Source: Marvania coccoides (lineage: Eukaryota; Chlorophyta; Trebouxiophyceae; Chlorellales; Chlorellaceae). From it: a stretch of DNA of 64,000 nucleotides. Positions 42,375-53,686 of this stretch are shown piece after piece. The notes beneath the pieces are model-generated. The model was not told where the DNA came from, did no database searches, and saw only the letters and a program-made list of their open reading frames with translations. The stretch is from contig OY978102.1 in assembly GCA_963854735.1 (NCBI GenBank), positions 1,240,001-1,304,000 of the forward strand, read 5' to 3'. The first letter of the stretch is position 1. Every line of letters begins with the position of its first letter. The position numbers and the translations under genes were made by a program.

Positions 42375-43697
42375 TCACTTCAGGAACGCCAGAACAGCAT
42401 TTAGAATATCCATGGGGTCCCCGGGCAGCAGCTGCGCCGCGGGGCCTGCGTTGAGAAAGGCACCCCTCTTCAATTCAAAATATATATACACACACACACA
42501 CACACACATAACATATATATGTTACTCACCAGCGGCGCTGTCTTCGTCCTGCTCCATGGCCAGCGCCGCCTCTGCCTCCTCCAGCATCTGCGTTACACTC
42601 CGAGTTGCAGCTGCGCCAATGGAACGCTTCGCCTTCTGCACAGCGTCGTACAGCGCCTTCATGCCCATATCCGAGGCCAGCGCAGCAGCGGCAGGCGCGT
42701 GCAGCGGCGCATGCGCGGGGGCACGCATGAGGCGACTACCGACGCGCTCAAGAGAAGAAGACGCGGCGCGGGCAGCAGCGGCCCTGCTGTCCCTGCCCCC
42801 CATGGCGCCTGCAGCCGCCATCGTAACCAAGTGCTCCGCCGCCTTCGCCGCCTCCTCACTGTGGGCCTCTCGCTTGCGTTGAGAGCGGCGCAACGGGGAA
42901 GCCAACAGATGCTCGGCAGAAGCGACTGGGCGCTCCCGCTGCTGTCGGTCTTCGGTCTCTAACGACAGATCCTCGTGCCCCTCTTTCCGCTCTTTCTTTT
43001 CCTTCTTTCTTTCGTATTTTCTTCCTCCTGCCTGGAAGCCGTTTGAGCGGTGCAGCATCACGGATATGGGGGTGGAGAAGGAGGAAAAGGAGGTGGCGGA
43101 CTCACGGCGCCGCTTAATGCCGGTGCGGCGCCGCTTCTGAGCTGGGGCGGGCTTGAGAGGGGGCAGCTCCTCCAGCGGGACTCCGCTCTCCACTACAAAA
43201 ATAAAATTCAAGGTTTTAAGGGCAATTACTGCGTTTTAATAATTGATATTAATTTTAGCAGGAATAAAGCAAATTATATTAAAACCAACCTCCTCAAAGG
43301 GCAGCAGCAGGCGCTTGTACAGTTTTTTCACCGCGAAGCTGGCGTTGGTCATGGAGGAAGGAGCGCCCAGGGCGCGGGAGATGGAGGCCCACTGCTTGTC
43401 AACGACCGCCTGAAGAGGTGGGAAATACTTGCGTTTGGTATCTGAAGCGCGAGCAATGTCAGTTAGTTAAACTTGTTAAATTGTTAAATTAGAAAAAGTG
43501 GCATGCACCTGAGCATAGCCCCCGCGGCGCTGCACGTTTGCCCAGAGCTTTGCAATGTCGAGAGGAGCCCTGTTGAATGTAGGGACGGCGAGCTCCTGGC
43601 TCCTGGCTTCATAAAAATCCTGAAGTTCTTCCAAGAATGAGTGAGTGCCTAAGGGGTGCTCCTGCTCCATGCTGGACTGATTTCCGCCGGAGTACAT
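42375..43697 (-). CDS. ARID/BRIGHT DNA-binding domain protein
   Basis: Four exons (43697-43509, 43409-43286, 43192-42526, 42465-42375) give 356 residues with phases closing (0,1,2). The ARID domain (residues ~10-105) has HSFLEELQDFYEARSQELAV, FNRAPLDIAKLWANVQRRGG, YAQAVVDKQWASISRALG and FAVKKLYKRLLLPFEEV, the standard helical pattern. C-terminal to it are a likely NLS (KRRRTGIKRRR), Lys/Glu-rich and Ala-rich disordered stretches, and a short conserved-looking end (LLPGDPMDILNAVLAFLK). ARID proteins bind AT-rich DNA, often in chromatin-remodelling complexes. No HMG box or ELM2 domain accompanies it. The intron-3 donor is GTAACA, the acceptor GAAGAG; these two junctions are the least certain. 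Confidence 0.85.
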
Positions 43698-45594
43698 TAT
43701 TAAGAACACGATAATGGTTTGAAATTGCGCTCAGATAGCTTTGAGAGAGGCTGCTTGCTCTGTAATAAACAAAATGCTCAAAGGGAGAATGGCAGCTGAC
43801 AACCTTGTAGGATAAAACAAGTGCCAATCGAGGCCTATTTTTTTTACGTGTGATATAAAGGGAAAGCTTTCGCATATTCTCCAATTTTTTGCGGCCTTTC
43901 GAGTTGGACGCCACTTTCCACCCTAATTTTATTTATTGCAATGCAATATGTGCGCGCGATTCTTGAATCAGAGGAGGGGGCGGTTATTGCTCGCTTTATT
44001 ATTCACACCATTCGTATGATGGCGGCAGCATTAACTGCGGTGCCCAAACATTTTTGTCAGGGTGCTTCAAACACAATGTCCGCTGCACTTTCTGAAGCCC
44101 TCAGAAGTGCGAAATGGGCATGGGTAAAATATAGACGTGTCGACTCTGCTTCGCAACTTCCAGCAGTAATGAAAATGCAGCTTATGCGGGGCGCTCAATT
44201 TTGCCGCTCGTGCAATGGCGGGTAGAGTTCTCTCCTCCTGATGGAATGCATGTAGAGTTGGAAAGATGTTGATCTCCTTTTTATTTCCGCAGTTTTAAGC
44301 TTCAAGCACGCACGGTTGCGGAAAGGTACAGCGTGGTTGATTTTTTCATGCAGCCCCCTCAAATATTAATTCATATTATTAATATATTAACATACTATAG
44401 TAATAATAAGAAGCATGCCCAAAGTCGAGGTTTTACTTCACGCTAATTTCACTCTCAGTGTGAACAGCTGTAGCTCAAAACATGCCAAGGCCAGAGCTCG
44501 CCGTCATCTGAATAATGTTTTTTTTATATGCCCAATATACTCCGAGGATGATTAAGCTCGTCCTATTTCTAAACAAAAATATGATTTAAGAGTCCCCAGG
44601 GGGAGGACGCCTGTAGAAAAATGATTGTGTGAAATCACAAAATGTCGGTAGTATTGCCATTGCATGCTCGCTAAACTGGGCCAAGAGCAGGCTGATAATC
44701 CCATCAGCGATCCTCTCATGTTGGAATCCCAGCATCTGAGGAGCGTTTTTATTTTGAACTGGTCAACAGTCGCTGGGTGGCGTGGGTGCTGCCAGCCAGC
44801 GCCGTGGAAGCTGGGCTGGGCTCCTTGGGCGAACTGTTCATGCTATCTGTGTGCTGCTCGGCGTCTAGAAGAGCGAACATGCGCAGGCACACGGTGTACT
44901 TTGAAATGTTTGTTCTGAACGGGTCTACCCAGCTTTATTCGTACGATCCGGCCCCTGCCCCTACCAAAATGACAGCATTGTGTATATATGCACTTTAATA
45001 GTTTAAAGTAAAGTAAAATGCTACTTCTTTCGTCCCACGCTTTTGGATTTGGGTCCTTTTTTTTTAACATTAAAACAAACATTATAGTAGCTTGAAAACA
45101 TCCGCAATTGGGTCAGAAAACATCGTGGAAAAATAGAAAAAAATAAGCCGATTGTTTCGGGAGTGATTGCAGGCATTAGGTCGAGCAAAACACGTTTGTT
45201 GGCCTCCTGATGCCAAACATCTTTCAACATTGTCGGCGTAAGCCGCCATCGAACGAAAGATGCGTTCTTTTATTCCTGGTTCGCTTCTACTTGGGGTTTT
45301 AAACCAGGTTCTCGGGGCTGGGATTATTCATATGCCCACCAAGCACCGAGGATTATGCACCTTCTGCGTTTCAAGGGTTTCAAGAAATCGGAAACTGTCG
45401 CCATCCCCCTCGAGTTGCAGGACCTTTCTCACTGTCGAAGCCGCAAGTGTATTACAACAAATGTGGGTGGGGCGAAGAGACAGAGAAGGTGAATTTCGCC
45501 CTTAAACGCTTGATAAGTAGGGGAAAATTGCCGACCACATGAAATGTTCGTCCTTCAGGGGTGAAAAAAGGTATCTGGCTCGAAACCTTTGAAT
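43698..45594. other. 1.9-kb intergenic region
   Basis: AT-rich, between the ARID gene start (minus) and the tRNA gene. Apart from one GC-rich coding-like island (44704-44997, listed separately) I see nothing assignable. Confidence 0.5.
44704..44997 (+). pseudogene. Orphan coding-like island
   Basis: In an AT-rich region, about 290 bp are GC-rich and open, reading EERFYFELVNSRWVAWVLP, ASAVEAGLGSLGELFMLS and RRHTVYFEMFVLNGSTQLYS. Third-position bias looks coding, but there is no start, no convincing splice sites and no family I recognise. Probably a surviving exon of a dead gene. Confidence 0.3.
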
Positions 45595-45665
45595 GCTCGT
45601 GTAGTGTAGTGGTTAGCACTTGAGACTCTGAATCTCACAACCCCAGTTCAAGTCTGGGCATGAGC
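45595..45665 (+). tRNA. tRNA-Gln (anticodon CUG)
   Basis: A full 71-nt cloverleaf: acceptor GCTCGTG/CATGAGC (one G-U), D arm GTGT-AGTGGTTA-GCAC, anticodon arm TGAGA-CTCTGAA-TCTCA giving CTG, variable CAAC, T arm CCCAG-TTCAAGT-CTGGG. The D arm and anticodon loop match nuclear tRNA-Gln. A T-rich Pol III terminator follows at 45670-45675. No intron is present. The acceptor stem differs from the usual GGTTC..-type stem of plant tRNA-Gln. Confidence 0.9.
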
Positions 45666-46267
45666 TAGTCATGTTTTTCTTTTATTTTTTCATTATTTGC
45701 CGAGAAACAAACAAAACTTTTGCTGGACGGTGAAATCCGCAATCTCCGCATTTCTACTGCATCAGCTTGCCATCCGCTGTAAACCATGCCCACCCTCCTG
45801 GGCCCCCTTGGGTGCGCGGCACCTTGAGGGTACGTACACTGATGAACCCAAGATAATTGTTATGAGAATAGATTGGTGGCCACCGCCAAATATTCCACGC
45901 TGTCGCTCTGCAGCCTGAGCCGCAGCTGGCCCCGAGCACTTAGCGCTACCCGTAAGCACTACCCTGAACCCAGACATTGAAAAATAATACGTAAAAAATT
46001 GCAGCATTGGTACGTTTTGCCGAAAAGCAGCCGAGTGAGAAAGTCCTCTGCGCGCCGCCACGAGCGAAACATGCAGCACCCAGCTTATTTTTAAACATTA
46101 ATAATTCAAAACGCAACGTTGCGCATATTATAAGCGTCCAGACGTGCGCGGCTCACCCTCCGCACACCAAGATGCAAAAAAAATAAAAAAAAACTGCATT
46201 TAATTTTTTCTTCAACGAGATTGAATTCGAATTTTGTATATTCCAATCTCATTAAAACTGCAGAAAT
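45666..46267. other. Intergenic between tRNA-Gln and SDA1
   Basis: 602 bp, AT-rich near 46080-46260, with the tRNA terminator at its left end and the SDA1 promoter at its right. Nothing else is assigned. Confidence 0.5.
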
Positions 46268-47486
46268 ATGGCATACAGCGGCGCAGACCTGCTGGCATTG
46301 CAGGTGAGCAGTGGATGCATTGAAATTCCTCTCTCCAGCCTTGGCCCACTTGATTTTTCGCTCAATCTCCCACTCATCCCACTCCCGCACTCCTCCAGGG
46401 CAACATCAAGCGCGACCCGCAGGGCTACGGCGACGAGTTCGGCCTGCAGTGGCGCCACTTCAAGGCCACGCTGGCGCTGTTCCTGCTGTCCCCCTCGCAG
46501 GGCTCCCAGGAGTTTCAGGACCTGGTGACTTTTCTGTCGCACACGGTGGGGTGCTACCCCGAGGAGACCTCCTCTTTCGCTGCGGACGTGTCTGAGCTGC
46601 TGGACAAACATGGCTCGGTGCTGAACCCCCCCCTCAGAACCTCCCTGGTCAAAGCGCTGATCTTGATGCGCAACAAGCGCCAGCTCGCGGCCACCGACCT
46701 CATGCCGCTGCTGTTCCGGCTGTTCAAGCTGCCGGACAAGGCGCTGCGGCAGCTGGCGTTTCGGCACATCACCGCCGACATCAAGGCCGCCAACAAGAAC
46801 GGCCGCGCGGACCGCCTCAACCGCGCCGCGCAGAGCTTCCTGTACAGCGTGCTGGCGGAGGAGCACGAGGGCACCGCCAAGCGCGGGCTTGCGGTTCTGA
46901 TAGACATGTGGCGGCGACGGGTATGGCGGGACGCCCGCACAGTGAACGTCATCTCCTCTGCGGTGTTCCACAAGAGCCCCCGCATCATGCTGGCCGCGCT
47001 GAAGTTCTTCATGGGGCAGGATGTGGCGGAGGACGGCGGAGAAGACAGCGATGATGAAGGCGGGAGGGGCAGAAATGAAGACGACAGCAGTGGGAAATCC
47101 CCTGCGGCGGCGCCCTCGCGGGAAGACATGTACAAGGCGTTCCACAAGGGCACGGTGGCGAGCAAGAAGAAGAAGCAGAAGAAGATCAAGCGGGCGATGC
47201 TGGCAGTGAAAAAGGCGGCAAAGCGGGAGGAGGGGGGCAGCGGGCAGGCGTCGTTCGCGGCGCTGCAGCTGCTGCACGACCCGCAGGGGTTTGCGGAGAA
47301 GCTGCTGGCGCGGCTGCGTGCGGGCGGAGAGCGGTTTGAGACCCGGCTGGCCATGATGACTGTGCTGTCACGCGCTATCGGTGTGCACAAACTGCTGCTC
47401 CTTAACTTTTACCCCTTTTTGCAAAAGTACATCTCTCCGTCGCAGCGCGACGTCACCGTGGTCCTGGCAGCCCTGGTGCAGGCGCG

Positions 47487-47517
<31 letters not shown>

Positions 47518-49037
47518 TTTTTACTTTTATCCTGGGCTACGTGCTGATGTTTACATGGATGCGCGTGTTTTTTTCCTCCGCAGGGTTGCCACGAGCTGGT
47601 GCCCCCTGAGACCCTGGCCCCTGTGCTGCGCCAACTGGTTGACCAGTTTGTGCACGACAAGGCGCGGCCCGAGGTGATGACTGTGGGGATCAAGACGGTG
47701 AGGGAGGTGTGCATCAGGGCGCCGCTGATCATGACGCAAGAGCTGCTGCAGGACCTGGTGGAGTACAAAAAATTCAGGTAAATACAATTGTTGTTGTTGT
47801 AATAGTTGGGAACTTTTTGTTACCTACCTTGAGTTTCCCCTCTTATTTGCTCTCAATTATTTTCATGAATTCTTATTACTAATTAAATTAATAAAAATTC
47901 CCACGATTTTTTATTTATTACAATTTTTGTAGGGACAAGGAGGTGTCGTCTGCTGCGCGTGGCCTGCTGGGCCTCTTCCGCGAGCTGGCTCCAGGCATGC
48001 TGGCAAAGCGCGACCGCGGGCGCGGCGCGGGCGACGGCATGCTGGCTGGCAAGGCGTACGGCCAGTCCAACATCGCTGATCGCATTGAGGGCGCTGACAT
48101 GCTGGAGGAGGCACTGCGGAGGGGGCAGGTCGGCGCTGACGGGGAGCTGCTGAGCGAAGAGGAAGGGGAGGAGGGAGACAGTGATGGAGAAGAAGAAGAT
48201 GGGTTTGAGGAGGGTAGCAGCGTTGAGGCGGGCGTGGAGGGCGGCAGCGATGAAGACGGAGAAGGAGATGAGGAGGAAGTCGATGGCAGCGATGTGGAGG
48301 TGGGCAGCGACGAGGAAGAGGAGGGTGCTGAGAGCGGCGAAGATGAGGAGGAGGAGGCATTTGAGGCGCTCAGCGGGAGCGATGGGGAAGGGGAGGGAGA
48401 AGAAGCGGAGGACGACGACGCGGTGCGCGGTGGTGGTGGCGGCAGAAAGAAGCGCAAGCGGCTGGCTCCTCAGGATGACAGCCTGGCTTCGCTGAAAAAG
48501 CGGCTGACCGCCAACAAGACAGGCGGCGCTGCTGCTGCCGCTGTTGAGGACGACGGCAAGACCGTGCCGCTGGATTGGGGCCGCATCCTGTCGCAGGAGG
48601 ACTTTGAGGCCATCCGCCAGCTGAAGCACCGCCGCATGGTGAATGAAGCGATGCAAAAAGTGGGACTGAAGTCCGCTTCCAAGCGCGCCAAGGCGCGGGT
48701 GGCGGCGGAGGAGGACGCAGACGAGGCCATGGAGCTGCAGGCGCGCCTGGGGGTCATGCACGAAGAGCGCGTGGACCCTCTGTCACTGCTTGGCAAGCGG
48801 CGGGGGCGGCGGGACAAAGAGGAGCGCATGGCCACGGTGCTGGAGGGCCGCGAGGGCCGGGAGTTTGGGGCAAAGAGCAAGATCAAGAAGGACAAGCAGG
48901 GCGGGCTGAGCAACCGCGAGAAGGACCGCCGAAAGAACCTGCCGTTTGCTGCGCGAGCGGGGCAGGTGAAGCGGCGCCTGGACAAGAATAAGCTGAAGAG
49001 CTCGAAGAACTTCAAGGGACACGTGAAGAAGCGGTGA
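46268..49037 (+). CDS. SDA1: SDA1-like 60S ribosome biogenesis protein
   Basis: Four exons (46268-46303, 46399-47481, 47584-47777, 47933-49037) give 805 residues. Family blocks: NIKRDPQGYGDEF, FLSHTVGCYPEET, LRTSLVKALILMRNKRQL, SFLYSVLAEEHEGTAKRGLA, LLLLNFYPFLQKYISPSQRD, VQGCHELVPPETLAPVLRQL and EVMTVGIKTVREVC. The C-terminal half is highly acidic (Glu/Asp/Ser runs) and then basic, ending KNFKGHVKKR. SDA1 is a nucleolar/nuclear factor for pre-60S maturation and export. Intron 2 appears to be GC-AG (CAG|GCGCGT at 47481/47482) followed by a long T tract; a GT alternative 6 nt later breaks the frame. Confidence 0.92.
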
Positions 49038-49702
49038 TAGGAACGGGGCGCGTGCATTGTGGTGTTGGAAATGGAATTTATCGAGAATTTGCGGTTTGTA
49101 ATAAAAGCACACATCTGTAGTGAAATAAGGGGAGAAGTAGCGTGCTGCTTATAGCGGAGAACCGCGAATAAAGAGGAATAAATGCTGGAAAATTGCAGCA
49201 TATGGGAATGCAGTAGTGCGTGCATGTGTAATGAGCTTCTTCCGGTATTGTTTGTGCCGTTGTTTTAACAGCTAGCTGTATATTTTGAATGTCAGCCCAG
49301 CATACCTCTTCTTCAAAACTGTAGGCTAAGTTTAGCACATGCTGAACGTGTAACTTACACTGCATTCGCACACTGAATAATCAGCATGGGGACGTTTCAG
49401 CGTCAACGACAATAACACACTGAGGCAAAAGCGTGTGCCATAAGGTGGCAGGCCCGTACTGCCCAGACACGCAGCAGCATCTATATGCAGCGCCTGCTGT
49501 CAGGTGGGCAACGCACAGAGAGCAGAGCATGCTCCGAGTATTGCATGCTCTGGAAGGCAGGCTGGAAGAGAATTCGCGTTGCAAGTTAGCCACACCTTAT
49601 TATATAATTGTTTTATACACGAAAAGAGCAAAGCTGCAAATTTTGGCACGCCGCTCAGCTTGCAGAAATGATGATTTAAAAATAAATCTTTGAATTTCAA
49701 AC
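49038..49702. other. Intergenic
   Basis: 665 bp between two plus-strand genes. A TGTAA element (about 49097) fits a green-algal polyadenylation signal for SDA1. No gene is seen. Confidence 0.5.
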
Positions 49703-50614
49703 ATGTTCGGAAGACGAAAAAAGCAAAAGAACGATATTTTCAAGATGAGCAGCGACGCGGACTTTCTCCTGCACGACAACCAATCCAGAGCCGACCAAAT
49801 TGGGCTCCACCCGCGGCTGTGGGCCGCCCTGGGCGTTCTTTTCGTCGTCCTGGGCATCACCGAGGGTGTGCTGGCTGGGCTGGTGTGGCACTGGCTGGGG
49901 CTGGCCGTAGGTTTCGGGCTCGCTAAAACAGGGACCACGCTGGTGGGAATCGGCGTCACGGGCGGCCGCCAAGCGCCGCTCCCCCCCGGCGCATCCTTCG
50001 GGCAGCACTGCCGCCACGCCTGCTCCGCTATCGTCCTCTGGGGCTCCTCCAAGTTCCAACGCCTGCTATACGCGCTGCGCTGGGCGTTGATAGGCTACGG
50101 CGCGTTCGTAGCGCTCCTGATTGCCATCAGAATTTACAGCCCAGACCCAGCCGTCACCGCCTTCCCTTCCGGCTGCCCCCTCGGCAACCGGCTGGGCTGC
50201 AGCCGCGTGGCGGACTCTGCGCCGCAATCCGCGCGCAAACTGCAGCCGTTGCGCATCCCAGCGTCCCTGAACGCCACGCAGGCGGCGGTTGAGGCTTGGA
50301 TCGAGGACCAGTCGGGGACAACAATTTTGAGGTCTTCGCAGGGCTTCGTGCACGCCCGGGTGTTGACCCCGATGTGGGGGTTTGCGGACGACATTTTCGT
50401 GGGCCTGCGGTGCGATAAAGACGCGGACTCTGTGGTGGTTGAGGCGCAGGGCCAGCTGCGGCTGGGGCAGAGCGACCTGGGTGTGAACGCACGGCGAAAT
50501 CGGCGGTTTTTCGAGTGGATGGCGGCCAACTCGGGGCAGCTGCCGCAGGGAAAGTGCGAAGGGGGAGACGGTGGTGAAGGCGGGGGGGATGAAAAAAAGC
50601 GCGGCGCTTTATGA
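49703..50614 (+). CDS. DUF1499-domain membrane protein
   Basis: Single exon, 303 residues. It has a basic N-terminus (MFGRRKKQKND), then probable membrane helices at about residues 40-85 (LWAALGVLFVVLGITEGVL... GLAVGFGLAKTG) and 125-145 (LIGYGAFVALLIAIRIY). The soluble C-terminal part carries the DUF1499 signature: GFVHARVLTPMWGFADDIF, VVVEAQGQLRLGQSDLGVN and ARRNRRFFEW. DUF1499 proteins occur in cyanobacteria, plastids and bacteria; the function is unknown. The C-terminal end is Gly/Glu/Lys-rich. The absence of introns is unusual for this window. Confidence 0.85.
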   Translation: MFGRRKKQKNDIFKMSSDADFLLHDNQSRADQIGLHPRLWAALGVLFVVLGITEGVLAGLVWHWLGLAVGFGLAKTGTTLVGIGVTGGRQAPLPPGASFGQHCRHACSAIVLWGSSKFQRLLYALRWALIGYGAFVALLIAIRIYSPDPAVTAFPSGCPLGNRLGCSRVADSAPQSARKLQPLRIPASLNATQAAVEAWIEDQSGTTILRSSQGFVHARVLTPMWGFADDIFVGLRCDKDADSVVVEAQGQLRLGQSDLGVNARRNRRFFEWMAANSGQLPQGKCEGGDGGEGGGDEKKRGAL

Positions 50615-51102
50615 TACGTACATGCAATGGTTTTTGCAATGGTTTGTTTGTTTTGTTGTTTTATTATTTAACTTTTGACGCAACCACCTTTGAAATGCCG
50701 TGCGTTTTAATTGAGCGGCGGAATTTGATATTCAGCGATTCAGGCTCAACAGCGTGACGTGTGGGCAGGCTCCATCCTTTCTGCAGTTGCAGCCTGGCAG
50801 GGGCAGCGGGGAGTTGAGTTCAAGTTTACCTCAGCATTGGCAAGCGGTGCACTTTGGCGATGCTAATAGACGACGCAAACAATTCTGCCACACCTCAAGT
50901 AAAGAGAGCCGTGGAGGAGCCGTTTTTGGGGGGTTTTTCATGAACAAAAAAATTCCTCATTTCAGTTTTTCATAATTTCAAGCTTTTCAACACGCAAACC
51001 AACAGCATTAAAAATTATAAAGGCGCATATTTTCTCATCTAGTCACCGAGAACGCCCCTGAGCACTCGCTTTTCAGTTGGCTTTTGATCGAGTTGAGCTG
51101 TT
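50615..51102. other. Intergenic
   Basis: 488 bp between plus-strand genes, AT-rich at both ends. Nothing recognised. Confidence 0.5.
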
Positions 51103-51607
51103 ATGCAGCCAGCGCCCCACGGCGGTCCAGCAGCTTATTCTGGCCAAGGTAGCACGATATTAAATTGATGTCTGGCCATTGTTTGGTTGCAAAGACTCAT
51201 TAATTATCTTCTTTGGTTCGCTTCGATCAATTGCAATTTTGTTGTGTGCAGGTCGACCAACATTCAATCCCCCAACAAACGCAGTTCCTAACAAGACCAC
51301 CCAGAGCCCCACAAACAGAGGTAGGTGTTGGAAGGAGGCTGTTTTGGCTTTGTCACACAAGGAATTTTATATACTTTTTTTTCACCGCTGCCGCCTCGCT
51401 TATTCCATTCCTTATTTTGCAGCCCAGCTGGAGGAGAGCCTGAACAACCTCCGCACCAATATCGTTGAAATCGAGAAGGACGAGTAAGGCAAACCCACCA
51501 ATCTTTGCTCTCCTGCAATTATTCAAAGTTCTTACGGACACTCATTCATTTTCTCTTCTGTCGCCCGCAGCTGGATGTTCGTAACCCCCCGCCATACCCA
51601 CAGCTAG
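51103..51607 (+). CDS. Small (70-aa) four-exon protein, unrecognised
   Basis: Exons 51103-51148, 51252-51320, 51423-51483 and 51571-51607 have canonical GT-AG introns whose phases (1,1,2) all close, which makes a real gene likely despite its size. The N-terminal half is Pro/Thr/Asn-rich (PTFNPPTNAVPNKTTQSPT). The C-terminal half is a helix QLEESLNNLRTNIVEIEKDD followed by WMFVTPR and HTHS. The pattern (short amphipathic helix with a DDWMF tail) suggests a small subunit of a larger complex, but I do not recognise the family. It lies about 100 bp upstream of the prenyltransferase gene on the same strand. Confidence 0.7.
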
Positions 51608-51707
51608 AACCTTCCCATTCTACCCCTCACATCTAGCTCTCTACTTTTTTTTCTCTCCTTGACTCCTCCCTTCCCCGCCACATCCTACCGCTCGAACTCC
51701 AGCCCCA

Positions 51708-52868
51708 ATGGAGCCTTCCTCCTCCAACGACTCGCTCGAGTTTCAAGAGGAGCGCTACGTGCCCATCACAGAGCGTCCAGAATGGGCTGATGTGGCACCG
51801 CTCCGCCCCCCACCAGCTTCTCTTGAGGTGGTGGCCATCCAATCTGACGCAGACCACGCAGACCTGCTGGCCGTCTTCTGGGCGGCGCTCACCGCCGGCG
51901 AGCTGTCCTCCCGCGTCCTGGAGCTCACCGAAGAGATCATTCTAAATTTCAATTCTGCTCATTTTAGTGTGTGGGAGTGGCGGTGGCGGTGCCTGCAGGC
52001 GTTGGGCGCGCTGTCCACCCCCGAGGGGCTCGCTGCAGAGGCGATGCTGCTGCGCAGGGTGGCCACAGACAACCCGAAGAACTACCAGCTGTGGAATCAT
52101 CGTCGAAAATTTGCTTTGGCGCGTGGATCAGGCCACGTGTGGGAAGAGATGGAGTTTGCTGCCGCGTGCCTGAGCTTTGATGCCAAAAACTACCACGCAT
52201 GGGCGCACCGGCAGGCTGTAATCACTGCGTTTGGAAGGGGAGAAGCAGCGGCGGCGTCGAAGGCAGCAGCAGCAGGGGCGGAAGCTTTGTGGGGCGAGGA
52301 GCTGGCGTACACGGAGCGTTTGCTGCGGGAAGACCTGCGCAACAATTCAGCGTGGAACCAGCGCTTCTTTGTGCTGAAAAACGCGCCATATGGGTGCCTG
52401 GGGGGTGAACATGAGATTTATCTGCGGGAGTTAGATTTTGCGCGCGTAAAGATCTCTTTAGCCCCCCACAACGAGGCTGCATGGGGTTACCTGCGAGCTG
52501 TGGCGACGCTGGGACCGGGGGCGCCGACAGCTGCGCTGGGATTTGAAAATTCAGTGAGGGACGTGTGCATGGAGACGCTGAAGAAAGATGCCTCCAACGC
52601 GCCTGCGCTGCTGCTGCTGGCGGACTGGTACGCAGGCAGAGCGGCCGTGCTGCGTGTGCTTTGCCAAGAACGCGGAGTTTCCTCTGCAGCTGAGGCCGCC
52701 AGGGAGAGCCGAGGGAAGGCGCAGGCTGCGGCAGTAGAGGCTGCTAGGGAGCTGCTGACGAGGCTGCTGGTGGCAGACCCAGCGCGGGCGGCGTACTGCG
52801 AGTATCGCCTGAGCGCGCTTTTAGAAGAAAAAGCGATGCAGTACCCAGCATCAGCGGTTGATGATTGA
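51708..52868 (+). CDS. FNTA: Protein farnesyl/geranylgeranyltransferase type I alpha subunit
   Basis: Single exon, 386 residues. The PPTA helical-hairpin repeats are evident: FSVWEWRWRCLQAL, YQLWNHRRKFALAR, YHAWAHRQAVITAFG, NSAWNQRFFVLKN and EAAWGYLRAVATLG. Each repeat has the Trp and Arg core typical of the family. N-terminal ERPEWADVAPLRP is a conserved start of FNTA. The subunit pairs with FTase-beta or GGTase-I-beta to attach farnesyl or geranylgeranyl to CaaX cysteines. An Ala-rich insert (about residues 180-195) and an Ala/Glu-rich C-terminus are lineage-specific. Five PPTA repeats and the N-terminal block favour FNTA over Rab GGTase alpha, which is longer. Confidence 0.93.
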   Translation: MEPSSSNDSLEFQEERYVPITERPEWADVAPLRPPPASLEVVAIQSDADHADLLAVFWAALTAGELSSRVLELTEEIILNFNSAHFSVWEWRWRCLQALGALSTPEGLAAEAMLLRRVATDNPKNYQLWNHRRKFALARGSGHVWEEMEFAAACLSFDAKNYHAWAHRQAVITAFGRGEAAAASKAAAAGAEALWGEELAYTERLLREDLRNNSAWNQRFFVLKNAPYGCLGGEHEIYLRELDFARVKISLAPHNEAAWGYLRAVATLGPGAPTAALGFENSVRDVCMETLKKDASNAPALLLLADWYAGRAAVLRVLCQERGVSSAAEAARESRGKAQAAAVEAARELLTRLLVADPARAAYCEYRLSALLEEKAMQYPASAVDD

Positions 52869-53686
52869 AGCTTGGAAAGACAGAAAATATTTGTTTCCAT
52901 TGACGTTTACTTGACTAGGGTTTGCATTTGAACCTGGAATAAGTTGGAGTAGTCAATTTGGTATTAAAAAAGTAGTACTCGAAAGCAAAGAAAATTAAAC
53001 ATATTAAGAAGCGGCTGCCGCTGATATACTGCTATATATACGCTGGTGAAACAGCAATACAGATATGTGTGGAACGTTCACACATTGAACACTTCACTCC
53101 CCTTCCCTACTAGCATCTTATTGGAGAAATTTTCAGCGCCTCGGGCACTGCCGCCTTGGCACAGCACGTTCAGCGCTCTGGCGCTGCTGTACGGGCTTTC
53201 CAGGGAGACTGGAATGGTTGACTACCTGGTGCGCTGCCTGCGGGCGCTGCTGCTGGGGTCCTGCGGCGCAAAAATGATTGCGCTGTGCGGGGAGCTGGCG
53301 GCAGATGATGCGGCCAAGCCGCGCGCCCTGTGCGATTCTTCGAGGTGCGTGACCACTTGATTCGGGCGCTCATTGCGGTAAGAAACTGAAGGGACCTTTG
53401 AAGGGGTGAAGTGAAGGGGGGGGGCAGAAAACGGGAGGAGCTGAAGGGAAGTATGTTTGCATAAAGGGGCGCGTAATCTTGGCGTGATTTTTTTTTATAA
53501 ATATAGATAGATCAAATGTATTAGTATAATCATAGACTAAATGTAATAAATGCAATGATCAACATGAGGAATTTATTGAACATTAAAGAAAGGACAATGG
53601 AGACGAAATATATTTTTCACGCCAAATTCAGACGACAAGGTTCATTTTGTTTGCATTCTTAGAATTTCTGAAAGGTTAGGACCGAA
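52869..53686. other. Intergenic with a coding-like relic
   Basis: 818 bp. At 53118-53345 the plus-strand frame reads LLEKFSAPRALPPWHSTFS, ALALLYGLSRETGMVDYLVR and CLRALLLGSCGAKMIALCGE; it is GC-rich against AT-rich flanks and may be an old exon, but it has no start and no recognised family. The remainder is AT-rich. Confidence 0.4.
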
